Origin: an endosymbiont of Bathymodiolus septemdierum str. Myojin knoll
GTDB lineage: Bacteria; Pseudomonadota; Gammaproteobacteria; PS1; Pseudothioglobaceae
NCBI RefSeq assembly: GCF_001547755.1
Contig: NZ_AP013042.1
Span: 62,001-126,000, forward strand
Direction: 5' to 3'
DNA: 64,000 nt
The position numbers were made by a program, and so were the translations under genes. Below, one piece after another: positions 35,486 to 46,693 of the stretch. A model generated the notes under the pieces. The model had not been told where the DNA came from. It saw nothing but the letters and a program-made list of their open reading frames with translations, and did no database searches. Numbering within the stretch: the first letter of the stretch is position 1; every line of letters begins with the position of its first letter.

Positions 35486-35530
35486 ATATTTAATATTTCC
35501 TATGAAAAATGCCTTCTCAATTACATCACA

Positions 35531-36103
35531 ATGACTAAAAGTGCGATTATTGTTGGTGTTGATGAAGTTGGGCGTGGACCATTGGTGGGTTCGGTTGTTG
35601 CGGGTGCTGTGATTTTGCCTGATGATTTTTATTTACCAGAACTCACTGATTCAAAAAAACTCAGTGAGAAAAAACGCGAAATTCTATACGCACAAATCAC
35701 CGAACAATGTCAATGGGCGGTGGGTGAATCGGATGCGAATGAGATTGATAGCATCAATATTTTACAAGGCACAATGTTGGCAATGAAACGAGCCGTTGAA
35801 AATTTAAATATTAAGTATGACCGAGTATTGGTTGATGGCAATCGTTGTCCAGAGTTACACAATTGTCGGGCAATTATTAAAGGAGATTTAAGCGAACCTG
35901 TGATTTCTGCAGCATCGATTATTGCCAAAGTAACCCGTGATAGACAGATGTTTGAGTTGGATAAATTGCATCCAAAGTATGGTTTTTCCAAGCATAAGGG
36001 CTATGGCACAAGACAACATTTAGAGGCATTAGCAGAATTTGGTGCGATTGACAATCAGCACCGTTTTTCATTTTCTCCGATTAAAAACTTGTACCACCAT
36101 TAG
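35531..36103 (+). CDS. rnhB: Ribonuclease HII, copy 2
   Basis: 190 residues with the standard GVDEVGRGPLVG start and all catalytic acids, so this copy looks the more canonical. Its core 35609-36088 is nearly the same as copy 1, while the 5' end differs by many silent changes (GTTGGTGTTG against GTCGGCGTAG) and the tail is NLYHH instead of NLRPPL. It overlaps the convergent dolP gene by 23 bp. Confidence 0.95.
   Translation: MTKSAIIVGVDEVGRGPLVGSVVAGAVILPDDFYLPELTDSKKLSEKKREILYAQITEQCQWAVGESDANEIDSINILQGTMLAMKRAVENLNIKYDRVLVDGNRCPELHNCRAIIKGDLSEPVISAASIIAKVTRDRQMFELDKLHPKYGFSKHKGYGTRQHLEALAEFGAIDNQHRFSFSPIKNLYHH
35609..36088. repeat. 480-bp long direct repeat (rnhB), right copy
   Basis: Partner of 22326-22805. 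Recombination between the two would remove about 13.3 kb, including all nitrate genes and their regulator. Confidence 0.93.
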
Positions 36104-36806
36104 GGTCTAATGCATTTATTTGGCGACGCAACTCTGCTTTCTTGGCTTCAATGGTAGCGCGTTTTACTTCTAATGCTTTTTTTCTTTCCGCCTCTAATTC
36201 CTTTTGTTTTGCACGCGCAATTTCGCCAGCAGGAATGTTTTCTAAATAATGAAACAATTTAACGATACGCTTAACGCCACTAATGCCAGATGCAATTTTA
36301 GTTGCTTTATTGGCTTCACGCCTTGTCAAATCACCCATTAAGTAAATTGTACGATTTTCAGTCGTTATTTCAATATGTAGTGGATTAAAAACTTCTTGAT
36401 TGTGAAACAATGCTTTTGCTTTTATTGTAATCATAGAGTCTTTGGCTCTGCTCAATAGACTGCTACTCTTCGCAATACGCAATTCATCAATTACCTTTTT
36501 GATTTTAAAATCTTTGTTTGGTGCTTGTTTGATAATATAATCACGCACAGCTTGGGTTGGTACTTCACCAGTAATCAGCACCTCCTTGTTGTAAACCAAA
36601 AAATTTAAATGGGCATTTTCTAGTCTATTTTCTTTATCATTCCAGGCAAATAGATTGAACTCAATACTTTTGTCATCAACGATTTCACCCGTAGTGCGTC
36701 GGTCATTAGCAACAATAATAGCAGTGCTGAGTGCTGATGATAAGAGACAACTGCTTAAAAATAGCGTGCTTGCAGTGACGATTAAAGAATAAATTATTTT
36801 TTTCAT
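36081..36806 (-). CDS. dolP: BON-domain outer-membrane lipoprotein (DolP/YraP-like)
   Basis: 241 residues from MKKIIYSLIV at 36806; the longer frame overlaps yraN without support. A lipoprotein signal with lipobox LSSC is followed by two BON domains (about 45-105 and 120-190). In E. coli, DolP binds anionic phospholipid and supports outer-membrane integrity. The C-terminus has an extra charged coiled-coil-like tail of about 50 residues (ARAKQKELEAERKKALEVKR), not typical of E. coli DolP. It overlaps yraN by four bases. Confidence 0.88.
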   Translation of the reverse strand: MKKIIYSLIVTASTLFLSSCLLSSALSTAIIVANDRRTTGEIVDDKSIEFNLFAWNDKENRLENAHLNFLVYNKEVLITGEVPTQAVRDYIIKQAPNKDFKIKKVIDELRIAKSSSLLSRAKDSMITIKAKALFHNQEVFNPLHIEITTENRTIYLMGDLTRREANKATKIASGISGVKRIVKLFHYLENIPAGEIARAKQKELEAERKKALEVKRATIEAKKAELRRQINALDPNGGTSF

Positions 36807-37177
36807 AGGGCCCCAAATGCGTCTTTTATCCAATTAATATTTGGATATTTTAAATCAGATTCAAGCCCAATAACATCAAACCGACAGATAAAATCGTCAT
36901 ATTGTGAATGACATTGTAAGAAGTGTTTCGCAGTACGAATGAGTTTTGTCTGTTTGCTGGCGTTAATTGTATCAATGGCAGAGCCGAAATAAGTATTTTT
37001 ACGATAACGAACTTCAACAAAAACTAGATTTTGTTCCGATTTATCAAGCATAATAAGATCTATTTCACCCATTTTGGTTAAATAGTTTTGTTCGATGAAT
37101 TTGAGCCCATTTTTTTCTAAATATTGAAGTGCTAAATTTTCCGCTTTATTGCCCGTTTGTCGTTTTAAACTAAACAT
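36803..37177 (-). CDS. yraN: YraN family nuclease-fold protein (UPF0102)
   Basis: 124 residues with the PD-(D/E)xK-like pattern: KAENLALQYLEKNGLKFIEQNY, then MGEIDLIMLD and LVFVEVRYRK. Exact role unknown. It is divergent from rsmI by 3 bp and overlaps dolP, the same neighbours as in enterics. Confidence 0.93.
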   Translation of the reverse strand: MFSLKRQTGNKAENLALQYLEKNGLKFIEQNYLTKMGEIDLIMLDKSEQNLVFVEVRYRKNTYFGSAIDTINASKQTKLIRTAKHFLQCHSQYDDFICRFDVIGLESDLKYPNINWIKDAFGAL

Positions 37178-37180
37178 ATT

Positions 37181-38005
37181 ATGCCTTTATACATTGTCGC
37201 TACACCGATTGGAAACCTAGATGATATTTCATTTAGAGCCGTTGAAACACTTAAAACCGTGGATATTATTCTAGCAGAAGACACTCGCCATAGTAAAAAA
37301 CTTCTGAGTAATTATGACATCGGCACACCCGTTCGCGCCTTTCACGAGCATAACGAAGTTGCCAAAACGACCGTCGTCGTCGCTGAATTACTTTCAGGTA
37401 AAAACATCGCACTTATTAGTGATGCAGGCACACCCCTTATCAGTGACCCAGGTTATGTCCTGGTTAGCGAAGCAAAAAAAGCTGGCATTATCGTCTCTCC
37501 AATTCCAGGGGCATCTGCCATCATTAGCGCCATGAGTAGCAGTGGCATTGCCAGTCATTCATTCACATTTTTCGGCTTTTTACCTTCCAAAACCACAGCC
37601 CGTATTAAGGCCATACAAGCCGTCGCGCACATTGGCGAAACGGCAATTTTTTACGAGTCTCCAAAACGCATTTTAGCTTGTGCAAAAGATTTATTGCAAG
37701 TATTGGGTGATGAACGCATTGTCTGTTTTGCTAAAGAAATCAGTAAATCTTTTGAAACCATCATCACCGACACCCTACCAAATATCATCGAATATTTGAT
37801 CGTAGACGATGTCCATCAAAAAGGTGAATTTGTGATTTTAATCAGTGGCATCAATAAAGACGACAGTGTTGAAGGCGAAGCGCAATTAGACAAAATTCTA
37901 CCAATTTTGCTCACAGAAATGGGCGCTTCTAAAGCTGCAAAACTTGCTGCCAAAATGACAGGTATCGATAAAAAATACTGCTACCAAAGGGCAATCAATC
38001 TATGA
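37181..38005 (+). CDS. rsmI: 16S rRNA 2'-O-ribose C1402 methyltransferase
   Basis: 274 residues of the tetrapyrrole-methylase fold. LYIVATPIGNLDDISFRA, AEDTRHSKKLL, ALISDAGTPLISDPGY and IPGASAIISA are the family blocks. It overlaps the following 2Fe-2S protein gene by four bases. Confidence 0.96.
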   Translation: MPLYIVATPIGNLDDISFRAVETLKTVDIILAEDTRHSKKLLSNYDIGTPVRAFHEHNEVAKTTVVVAELLSGKNIALISDAGTPLISDPGYVLVSEAKKAGIIVSPIPGASAIISAMSSSGIASHSFTFFGFLPSKTTARIKAIQAVAHIGETAIFYESPKRILACAKDLLQVLGDERIVCFAKEISKSFETIITDTLPNIIEYLIVDDVHQKGEFVILISGINKDDSVEGEAQLDKILPILLTEMGASKAAKLAAKMTGIDKKYCYQRAINL

Positions 38006-38313
38006 GTCATTACACCCGACACATTTTTTTCTGCAACAATATTCGCAAAGATGGAAAATCGTGCTGCTCGCAATTTGATGCTAAAGAGTTGTATCGTTAT
38101 GCGAAGGGTAAATGCCGTGATATGGCATTACTCGGCAAAGGAAAAATCGGTGTCAGTGAATCGCGTTGTTTAGGGCGCTGTGAACATGGACCAGTCGCCG
38201 TGGTATATCCCGATAATATTTGGTATCAGTATATTGACAAAGAGGACCTTGATAACATTATTTCCGAACATTTGGTCGGCGGAAAGCCTGTAAAGCGCCT
38301 ACAAATTGATTAA
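38002..38313 (+). CDS. Thioredoxin-like 2Fe-2S ferredoxin domain protein
   Basis: 103 residues. HIFFCNNIRKDGKSCC and SRCLGRCEHGPVAVVYPD give the cysteine spacing of shallow 2Fe-2S thioredoxin-like ferredoxins (NuoE-like fold). The partner is unknown. Start overlaps rsmI; the end overlaps the convergent coaE. Confidence 0.9.
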   Translation: MSHYTRHIFFCNNIRKDGKSCCSQFDAKELYRYAKGKCRDMALLGKGKIGVSESRCLGRCEHGPVAVVYPDNIWYQYIDKEDLDNIISEHLVGGKPVKRLQID

Positions 38314-38910
38314 TTGGTTATAAAGTTGCTCTGCTTGTTGTTTTAAATCATAAATACTGCCATTATTCTCAACAGTATAATTTTTCATCAATTTTGCTAT
38401 TTTTATCTTATTTTTTTGACTGATTTGTATAGAAATCATCTGTTTTGCAGTCTTTTCATCAATGTTCGCACGATTTTTTAATCTTTTTAATTGTTTTCCA
38501 TCATCGCAAGTGATAATAATAACGCTATCGAATAAGTATGCCAATTTTTTTTCAAAAAGTAGTGGTATTTCAACAATTACCACTTGTTTTTTTGATTTTT
38601 CCTGTAACCCTTGCATCTTTTTGAGTATTTTTGGATGTAAAATACGCTCAATTTGTGCTTTATCGTCTTCACTATTTAATAAAATATTTCGTAACATCTT
38701 TCTATTTAAACAACCATCTTGTCTAAGGATATTTTCACCAAAAGCAGCGGTAAGCTCTTTTAGCCCCTCTGAGTTAGGTGTAGTTATCTCTTGTGACAGG
38801 TCATCCAGGCGAATAATATCCGCCCCTAGTGCCTCTAAAAAATCTCCAAATTGTGATTTTCCACAAGCAATACCACCTGTCAGTGCAATTCTTTGAGTTG
38901 TCATAAGCAT
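38299..38910 (-). CDS. coaE: Dephospho-CoA kinase
   Basis: 203 residues; last step of coenzyme A synthesis. The P-loop reads GGIACGKS, LGADIIRLDDLSQEI follows, and VIVEIPLLFEKKL is the substrate-binding block. Start is either the ATG at 38910 or the second Met two codons on. It overlaps the facing 2Fe-2S gene by 15 bp. Confidence 0.94.
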   Translation of the reverse strand: MLMTTQRIALTGGIACGKSQFGDFLEALGADIIRLDDLSQEITTPNSEGLKELTAAFGENILRQDGCLNRKMLRNILLNSEDDKAQIERILHPKILKKMQGLQEKSKKQVVIVEIPLLFEKKLAYLFDSVIIITCDDGKQLKRLKNRANIDEKTAKQMISIQISQKNKIKIAKLMKNYTVENNGSIYDLKQQAEQLYNQLINL

Positions 38911-38981
38911 TGATTTTAAATAATATTAGCGTTCATCTATTGACTTTTTTATTAAAAGTTTGGATAATACGCCCTCTTTAT

Positions 38982-39003
38982 GATTATGTAGCTCAGCTGG
39001 TTA
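38982..39003 (+). pseudogene. 5' fragment of a tRNA-Met gene
   Basis: 22 bp matching the first 22 bases of the intact tRNA-Met at 39068 with one difference (GATTATG for GGTTATG). A TTTAT just before it is also shared. The rest of the tRNA is missing. It is probably a remnant of a short duplication. Confidence 0.75.
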
Positions 39004-39067
39004 TTGATTTTCCACCAGTATTCATCTTCATAACTGCTTGATATGAAAAAAAAAGGAAGATTTATAC

Positions 39068-39144
39068 GGTTATGTAGCTCAGCTGGTTAGAGCACAGCAT
39101 TCATAATGCTGGGGTCGGTGGTTCAAGTCCACCTATAACCACCA
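39068..39144 (+). tRNA. tRNA-Met (anticodon CAT, elongator type)
   Basis: 77-nt cloverleaf with encoded CCA. Acceptor GGTTATG/TATAACC, anticodon stem CAGCA/TGCTG around TTCATAA. It has no initiator features and resembles elongator Met more than the Ile-CAT isoacceptor. Confidence 0.93.
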
Positions 39145-39202
39145 TATTTTGAAATTTGTACAATCTACAATAAAAAAGGCATATTTATTTTAGATAAGAT
39201 TG

Positions 39203-39208
39203 TATAAT
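39203..39208 (+). promoter_or_regulatory. Candidate -10 box for tRNA-Thr
   Basis: TATAAT 13 bp before the mature 5' end. The -35 region is not clear. Confidence 0.45.
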
Positions 39209-39220
39209 TTCTTAAATTAT

Positions 39221-39296
39221 GCCGAAGTAGCACAGTTGGTAGTGCAACTGACTTGTAATCAGTAGGTCGCCAGTTCGAGTCCGGCCTTCGGCACCA
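39221..39296 (+). tRNA. tRNA-Thr (anticodon TGT)
   Basis: 76-nt cloverleaf with encoded CCA. Acceptor GCCGAAG/CTTCGGC, anticodon stem ACTGA/TCAGT around CTTGTAA. Confidence 0.96.
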
Positions 39297-39301
39297 TCTT
39301 T

Positions 39302-39333
39302 AAAAAGGGTTATCGTTTAGATAGCCCTTTTTT
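39302..39333 (+). terminator. Rho-independent terminator after tRNA-Thr
   Basis: AAGGGTTATC and GATAGCCCTT arms around GTTTA (one G-T pair) are followed by six T. Confidence 0.85.
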
Positions 39334-39391
39334 ACTGTCTGAAATATGGCAATTCTTCAATTGATTGATGGGGCAAGGGTTTGCGTTAGGG

Positions 39392-39420
39392 TTGATAAAT
39401 GGACAAAGTCTGCGTATAAT
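39392..39420 (+). promoter_or_regulatory. Sigma-70 promoter of the transketolase gene
   Basis: TTGATA (39392-39397), 17-bp spacer and TATAAT (39415-39420), 29 bp before the start codon. AAGGAAAT precedes the ATG as ribosome-binding site. It likely drives tkt-gap and perhaps the genes after. Confidence 0.8.
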
Positions 39421-39449
39421 TATTCAGTTTTTGTTCAAGGAAATTTAAT

Positions 39450-42462
<3,013 letters not shown>

Positions 42463-42471
42463 TTTAAAAAT

Positions 42472-42852
42472 ATGGGACATATTTGGGCAGATATAGAGTT
42501 GAGCAATCCTAAAGAGGAAGCGTTAGCCAGTATTAAAGTGAATGCATTGGCTGATACTGGGGCATTAATGTTGTGTATTCCGCAACACATTGCCAATCAG
42601 TTGAATTTAGAAATAAATTCTGAGCGTGAAGTTTCTGTTGCAGATGGCAGAAGTCTGAAAGTGCCTTATATGGGACCTATAAAAATTAATTTTAAAAATC
42701 GCTCTTGTTTTGTTGGTGCTTTAGTAATGGGAGATGAAGTGTTATTAGGTGCTGTGCCGATGGAAGATATGGATTTAACACTCAATCCAGCGCGCCAAAC
42801 TATTGGCGTCAATCCAAATAGCCCAAATATACCGCATGCAAGAGTGAAATAG
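42472..42852 (+). CDS. Clan AA (retropepsin-like) aspartic protease-like protein
   Basis: 126 residues. ALADTGALMLCIP gives the Asp-Thr-Gly active-site triad of single-domain retropepsin-like proteins, which act as dimers. The second half (VLLGAVPMEDMDLTLNP) fits the fold's last strands. No signal peptide, so cytoplasmic. It sits 9 bp after gap and 9 bp before pgk, so it is co-transcribed with central carbon genes; substrate unknown. Confidence 0.8.
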   Translation: MGHIWADIELSNPKEEALASIKVNALADTGALMLCIPQHIANQLNLEINSEREVSVADGRSLKVPYMGPIKINFKNRSCFVGALVMGDEVLLGAVPMEDMDLTLNPARQTIGVNPNSPNIPHARVK

Positions 42853-42861
42853 AGGAAAAAT

Positions 42862-44025
42862 ATGTCAGTTATTAATTTATCAGATTTAGAGTTAAGTTCA
42901 AAGAGGGTGTTGATTCGTCAAGACCTTAATGTTCCCATCAAGGATGGGGTGGTTACCAGTGATAAGCGCATTAAAGCGTCATTGCCAACGATTAAAATGG
43001 CAATGAAACAAGGGGCAAAAGTAATGCTAATGTCACACCGTGGTCGCCCAACTGAAGGCGAGTATAGTGATGAATTTACATTGCAACCCGTTGCCGAGCG
43101 TTTGACAGAGTTATTAGGCGTTACAGTGCGTTTAGAAAAAAACTGGTTGAATGGCGTTGAAATGAACGATGGCGAAGTGGTACTTTGCGAGAATGTGCGT
43201 TTTAATGAAGGCGAAATGGCAAATAGCGATGATCTGTCTAAACGCATGGCAGCGATGTGTGACATCTTTGCAATGGATGCTTTCGGTACAGCACATCGTG
43301 CGCAAGCCTCAACACATGGTGTTGCTAAGTATGCACCAGTTGCTTGCTCTGGTCCACTATTATCAGGCGAGTTAGAGGCATTGGGTAAAGCACTTGATAA
43401 CCCTAAACGACCAATGGTTGCAATCGTTGGTGGTTCTAAAGTATCTACTAAGTTGACAGTGCTTGAATCATTGTCTAAGATTGTTGACCAATTGGTTGTT
43501 GGTGGCGGTATTGCCAATACTTTTATTGCAGCACAAGGTCATAATATCGGTAAATCTTTATGTGAGAACGACCTAATTCCAACGGCTAAAAAGTTAATGG
43601 AAGACTGTGAAATTCCAGTGCCAACAGATGTTGTTTGTGGTAAAGAATTTTCTGAAACTGCTGATGCTACAACGATGGCATCTGGCGATGTTGCCGATGA
43701 CGATATGATTTTTGACATTGGTCCAGCGTCTGCAGCACAACTTGCTGAGATTATGAAAAATGCAGGGACCATCGTTTGGAATGGCCCAGTGGGCGTATTT
43801 GAGTTTGACCAGTTTGCTAGTGGAACAAAAACAATTGCAATGGCAATTGCTGAATCTGATGCATTTTCAATTGCAGGTGGTGGCGATACATTGGCAGCAG
43901 TTGACAAATACAACATTGAAGACAAAATCAGTTACATTTCCACAGGTGGTGGTGCATTCTTAGAATTCCTAGAAGGTAAAAAATTGCCAGCAGTAGAAAT
44001 TTTAGAACAAAGAGCAGCGGAGTAA
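42862..44025 (+). CDS. pgk: Phosphoglycerate kinase
   Basis: 387 residues, full length. [15 protein letters not shown] at the N-terminus, [22 protein letters not shown] and the nucleotide-binding [15 protein letters not shown] and [10 protein letters not shown] blocks are present. AGAGGA precedes the ATG. It works with gap in both Calvin cycle and glycolysis. Confidence 0.97.
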   Translation: MSVINLSDLELSSKRVLIRQDLNVPIKDGVVTSDKRIKASLPTIKMAMKQGAKVMLMSHRGRPTEGEYSDEFTLQPVAERLTELLGVTVRLEKNWLNGVEMNDGEVVLCENVRFNEGEMANSDDLSKRMAAMCDIFAMDAFGTAHRAQASTHGVAKYAPVACSGPLLSGELEALGKALDNPKRPMVAIVGGSKVSTKLTVLESLSKIVDQLVVGGGIANTFIAAQGHNIGKSLCENDLIPTAKKLMEDCEIPVPTDVVCGKEFSETADATTMASGDVADDDMIFDIGPASAAQLAEIMKNAGTIVWNGPVGVFEFDQFASGTKTIAMAIAESDAFSIAGGGDTLAAVDKYNIEDKISYISTGGGAFLEFLEGKKLPAVEILEQRAAE

Positions 44026-44028
44026 ATT

Positions 44029-45480
44029 TTGCCTAGAAGAACTAAAATATTAGCAACTTTGGGTCCAGCAACGGACAAGCCTGGCATTTTAGAGAGTGTT
44101 TTAGCGGCCGGTGCAAATGTCGTTCGTATTAACTTTTCGCACGGCTCGCAAGAAGAGCATTTAGGTCGCGTTAGAGCGGTGCGTGATTGGGCGCATGCGA
44201 ATAATACTTATGTGGGTGTTTTGATGGATTTACAAGGTCCAAAAATTCGCATCGCTCGTTTTAAAGACGGAATGAAAATTCAGTTGAACAATGGTGATAA
44301 ATTTACTTTGGACGCTGACCAAGATGAGGCGTTGGGCAATCAAGAGTCGGTTGGTATTGCTTATAAAACTTTACCGCAAGATGTGAAAAGTGGTAATATT
44401 TTATTGCTGGACGATGGTAAAGTTGTACTAGAAGTGTTGAGCGTTAAGGGTAATAAAATCAACACCATAGTTACTCAAGGTGGCGAATTATCAGACAAGA
44501 AAGGTATTAATCTTCGTGGTGGTGGTTTGTCAGCAGACGCATTAACTGAGAAAGACAAAAAAGACATTTTGACAGCGGCAAAGGCCAACGCAGATTATGT
44601 GGCTTTGTCATTCCCAGTCAGCGGCGATGATGTACGTTTAACGAAGAAATTATTGAAAGAAGCAGGCTCTGATGCTGGCGTGATTTCAAAAATTGAACGA
44701 GCCGAAGCATTAGTAGACGAAGTTATTACTGACATTATCAAAGAATCTGCAGGCATTATGGTGGCGCGCGGAGATTTGGGCGTTGAAATCGGCGACCCAC
44801 AATTACCCGCAGAGCAAAAACGCTTGATTAAATTAGCGCGTTCTTATGACCGTGTGGTGATTACCGCAACGCAGATGTTAGAGTCAATGATTCACAGTCC
44901 AATTCCAACCCGTGCAGAAGTATTTGATGTTGCCAACGCAGTTTTAGATGGCACAGATGCGGTGATGTTGTCAGCGGAAACAGCAGCAGGCGATTATCCT
45001 GCGAATGCAGTGAGAACCATGCACGATGTTTGCATTGAAACCGAAAAAAGCCCAACGGCAAAAGTATCGCATCACCGTTTACATGAAGGGTTTGAGCATA
45101 TTGATGAGACTATTGCAATGAGCACCATGTATGCAGCCAATCATTTGGGCGTTAAGGTTGTAGTAGCATTGACAGATAGTGGAAAAACACCGTTGTGGAT
45201 GTCGCGTATCAGCTCTAATATTTCAATTTATGCAATGAGTGATAAAGTTGCCACTTTGCGTAAGACGACGCTTTATCGCGGTGTTTACCCTTGCGGTATT
45301 GAAACATTATCCAGTTCAGAGTGGGAAAAAGTCAATGCTACAGTGATTGGCACATTGATAGAAAAAGACATCGTCGAAAAAGGCGATTTGGTCGTGTTAA
45401 CCAAAGGTATGCATAGCGACACCTCTGGTGGCACCAACCTAATGAAAATTTTGCGTGTGGGTGATAAGACCTACGGGTAG
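44029..45480 (+). CDS. pyk: Pyruvate kinase
   Basis: 483 residues from a TTG start 3 bp after pgk (PRRTKILATLGPATD). DLQGPKIRI, the catalytic SKIERAEA, GIMVARGDLGVEIG and ITATQMLESMI are all present. The C-terminal allosteric domain is complete. The weak TTG start suggests tuned expression relative to pgk. Confidence 0.96.
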   Translation: MPRRTKILATLGPATDKPGILESVLAAGANVVRINFSHGSQEEHLGRVRAVRDWAHANNTYVGVLMDLQGPKIRIARFKDGMKIQLNNGDKFTLDADQDEALGNQESVGIAYKTLPQDVKSGNILLLDDGKVVLEVLSVKGNKINTIVTQGGELSDKKGINLRGGGLSADALTEKDKKDILTAAKANADYVALSFPVSGDDVRLTKKLLKEAGSDAGVISKIERAEALVDEVITDIIKESAGIMVARGDLGVEIGDPQLPAEQKRLIKLARSYDRVVITATQMLESMIHSPIPTRAEVFDVANAVLDGTDAVMLSAETAAGDYPANAVRTMHDVCIETEKSPTAKVSHHRLHEGFEHIDETIAMSTMYAANHLGVKVVVALTDSGKTPLWMSRISSNISIYAMSDKVATLRKTTLYRGVYPCGIETLSSSEWEKVNATVIGTLIEKDIVEKGDLVVLTKGMHSDTSGGTNLMKILRVGDKTYG

Positions 45481-45564
45481 AGAATAGTGAAAAAGATGTA
45501 TGCCCGTTAATGAGCAGCGTTAAGTTTCTAAGTATTTAGTTAAAAACAAAAAAGGAGAAAAAAT

Positions 45565-46626
45565 ATGTTAATATCATTAAGAGAATTATTAGACCACGCC
45601 GCTGAGAATGGCTATGGTATGCCAGCGTTCAATGTCAACAATATGGAGCAAGTTCACGCAATTATGCAAGCAGCGGACAGAACAAATAGTCCAGTCATTA
45701 TGCAGGGTTCTGCAGGTGCAAGGGGCTACGCAGGTGAGCCGTTCTTGCGTCATTTAATCATTGCAGCGACTGAAATGTACCCACATATCCCAGTTGTTAT
45801 GCATCAAGACCATGGCAGTGAGCCAGCCGTATGTTTGCGCTCAATCCAGTCAGGTTTTTCATCGGTAATGATGGACGGTTCTTTGGAAGCAGACTGTAAA
45901 ACCCCTTCATCATTTGAATATAATGTTGCCGTGACTAAAGAAGTGGTAAAGATGGCACATGCAGGTGGTGTTTCAGTAGAAGGGGAATTAGGTTGTTTAG
46001 GTTCACTTGAAACAGGTGAAATGGGTGAAGAAGACGGTCACGGTGCTGAAGGTAAATTAGACCTTGACTTGCTACTGACTTCAGTTGAAGAAGCAGCGGA
46101 TTTCGTTAGAGAAACCAATGTTGATGCCTTGGCAATAGCAATCGGCACTTCACACGGTGCATATAAGTTTACCAAAGAGCCAGATGGTGAAATTCTGCGT
46201 ATTGACCGTATTAAAGAAATCCACGCGCGCCTGCCAAACACACACTTGGTTATGCATGGCTCATCTTCAGTGCCACAAGATTGGTTAGAAATCATCAATT
46301 CACACGGTGGTGATATGGGTCAAACTTACGGTGTTCCAGTCAGTGAAATTCAAGAAGGCATTAAAAACGGTGTGCGTAAAGTCAATATCGATACCGACTT
46401 GCGTATGGCTTCAACGGGTGCAGTTCGCAAACACTTAATTGAAAACACTTCAAACTTTGACCCGCGTAAATTCTTAAAAGAATCTACTAATGCAATGGCC
46501 GACATCTGTGCCGCTCGCTTTGAAGCGTTCGGTTCTGCTGGTCAAGCCGACAAAGTTAAAGTATCTTCATTAGACACAATGAGCCAAAGATATTTATCTG
46601 GTGCGTTAGATGCAAACATTAAGTAA
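45565..46626 (+). CDS. fba: Class II fructose-bisphosphate aldolase
   Basis: 353 residues. Zinc-dependent aldolase with zinc-ligand region [11 protein letters not shown] and later [10 protein letters not shown] and [11 protein letters not shown]; the Asn/Asp-rich [11 protein letters not shown] block completes the active site. GGAGA precedes the ATG. It is the type found in Calvin-cycle operons, where it may also make sedoheptulose bisphosphate. Confidence 0.96.
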   Translation: MLISLRELLDHAAENGYGMPAFNVNNMEQVHAIMQAADRTNSPVIMQGSAGARGYAGEPFLRHLIIAATEMYPHIPVVMHQDHGSEPAVCLRSIQSGFSSVMMDGSLEADCKTPSSFEYNVAVTKEVVKMAHAGGVSVEGELGCLGSLETGEMGEEDGHGAEGKLDLDLLLTSVEEAADFVRETNVDALAIAIGTSHGAYKFTKEPDGEILRIDRIKEIHARLPNTHLVMHGSSSVPQDWLEIINSHGGDMGQTYGVPVSEIQEGIKNGVRKVNIDTDLRMASTGAVRKHLIENTSNFDPRKFLKESTNAMADICAARFEAFGSAGQADKVKVSSLDTMSQRYLSGALDANIK

Positions 46627-46644
46627 GCGTTGAACGATTAAAAC

Positions 46645-46676
46645 AAAAAAGGCTTGATTTTAATCAAGCCTTTTTT
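46645..46676 (+). terminator. Rho-independent terminator after fba
   Basis: GGCTTGATT and AATCAAGCC arms are flanked by A-run and T-run. It ends the carbon-metabolism transcript. Confidence 0.9.
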
Positions 46677-46693
46677 CATTAGGCGAATGTAAT

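Noticed and set aside
22260-36103. Two rnhB genes as a simple assembly duplication
   Set aside because: Their ends and flanks differ clearly, with silent changes at the 5' end and different tails, so they are two real loci.
38982-39144. Attachment site of an integrated element at tRNA-Met
   Set aside because: The repeated part is the 5' end of the tRNA rather than the 3' end, and there is no integrase gene nearby.
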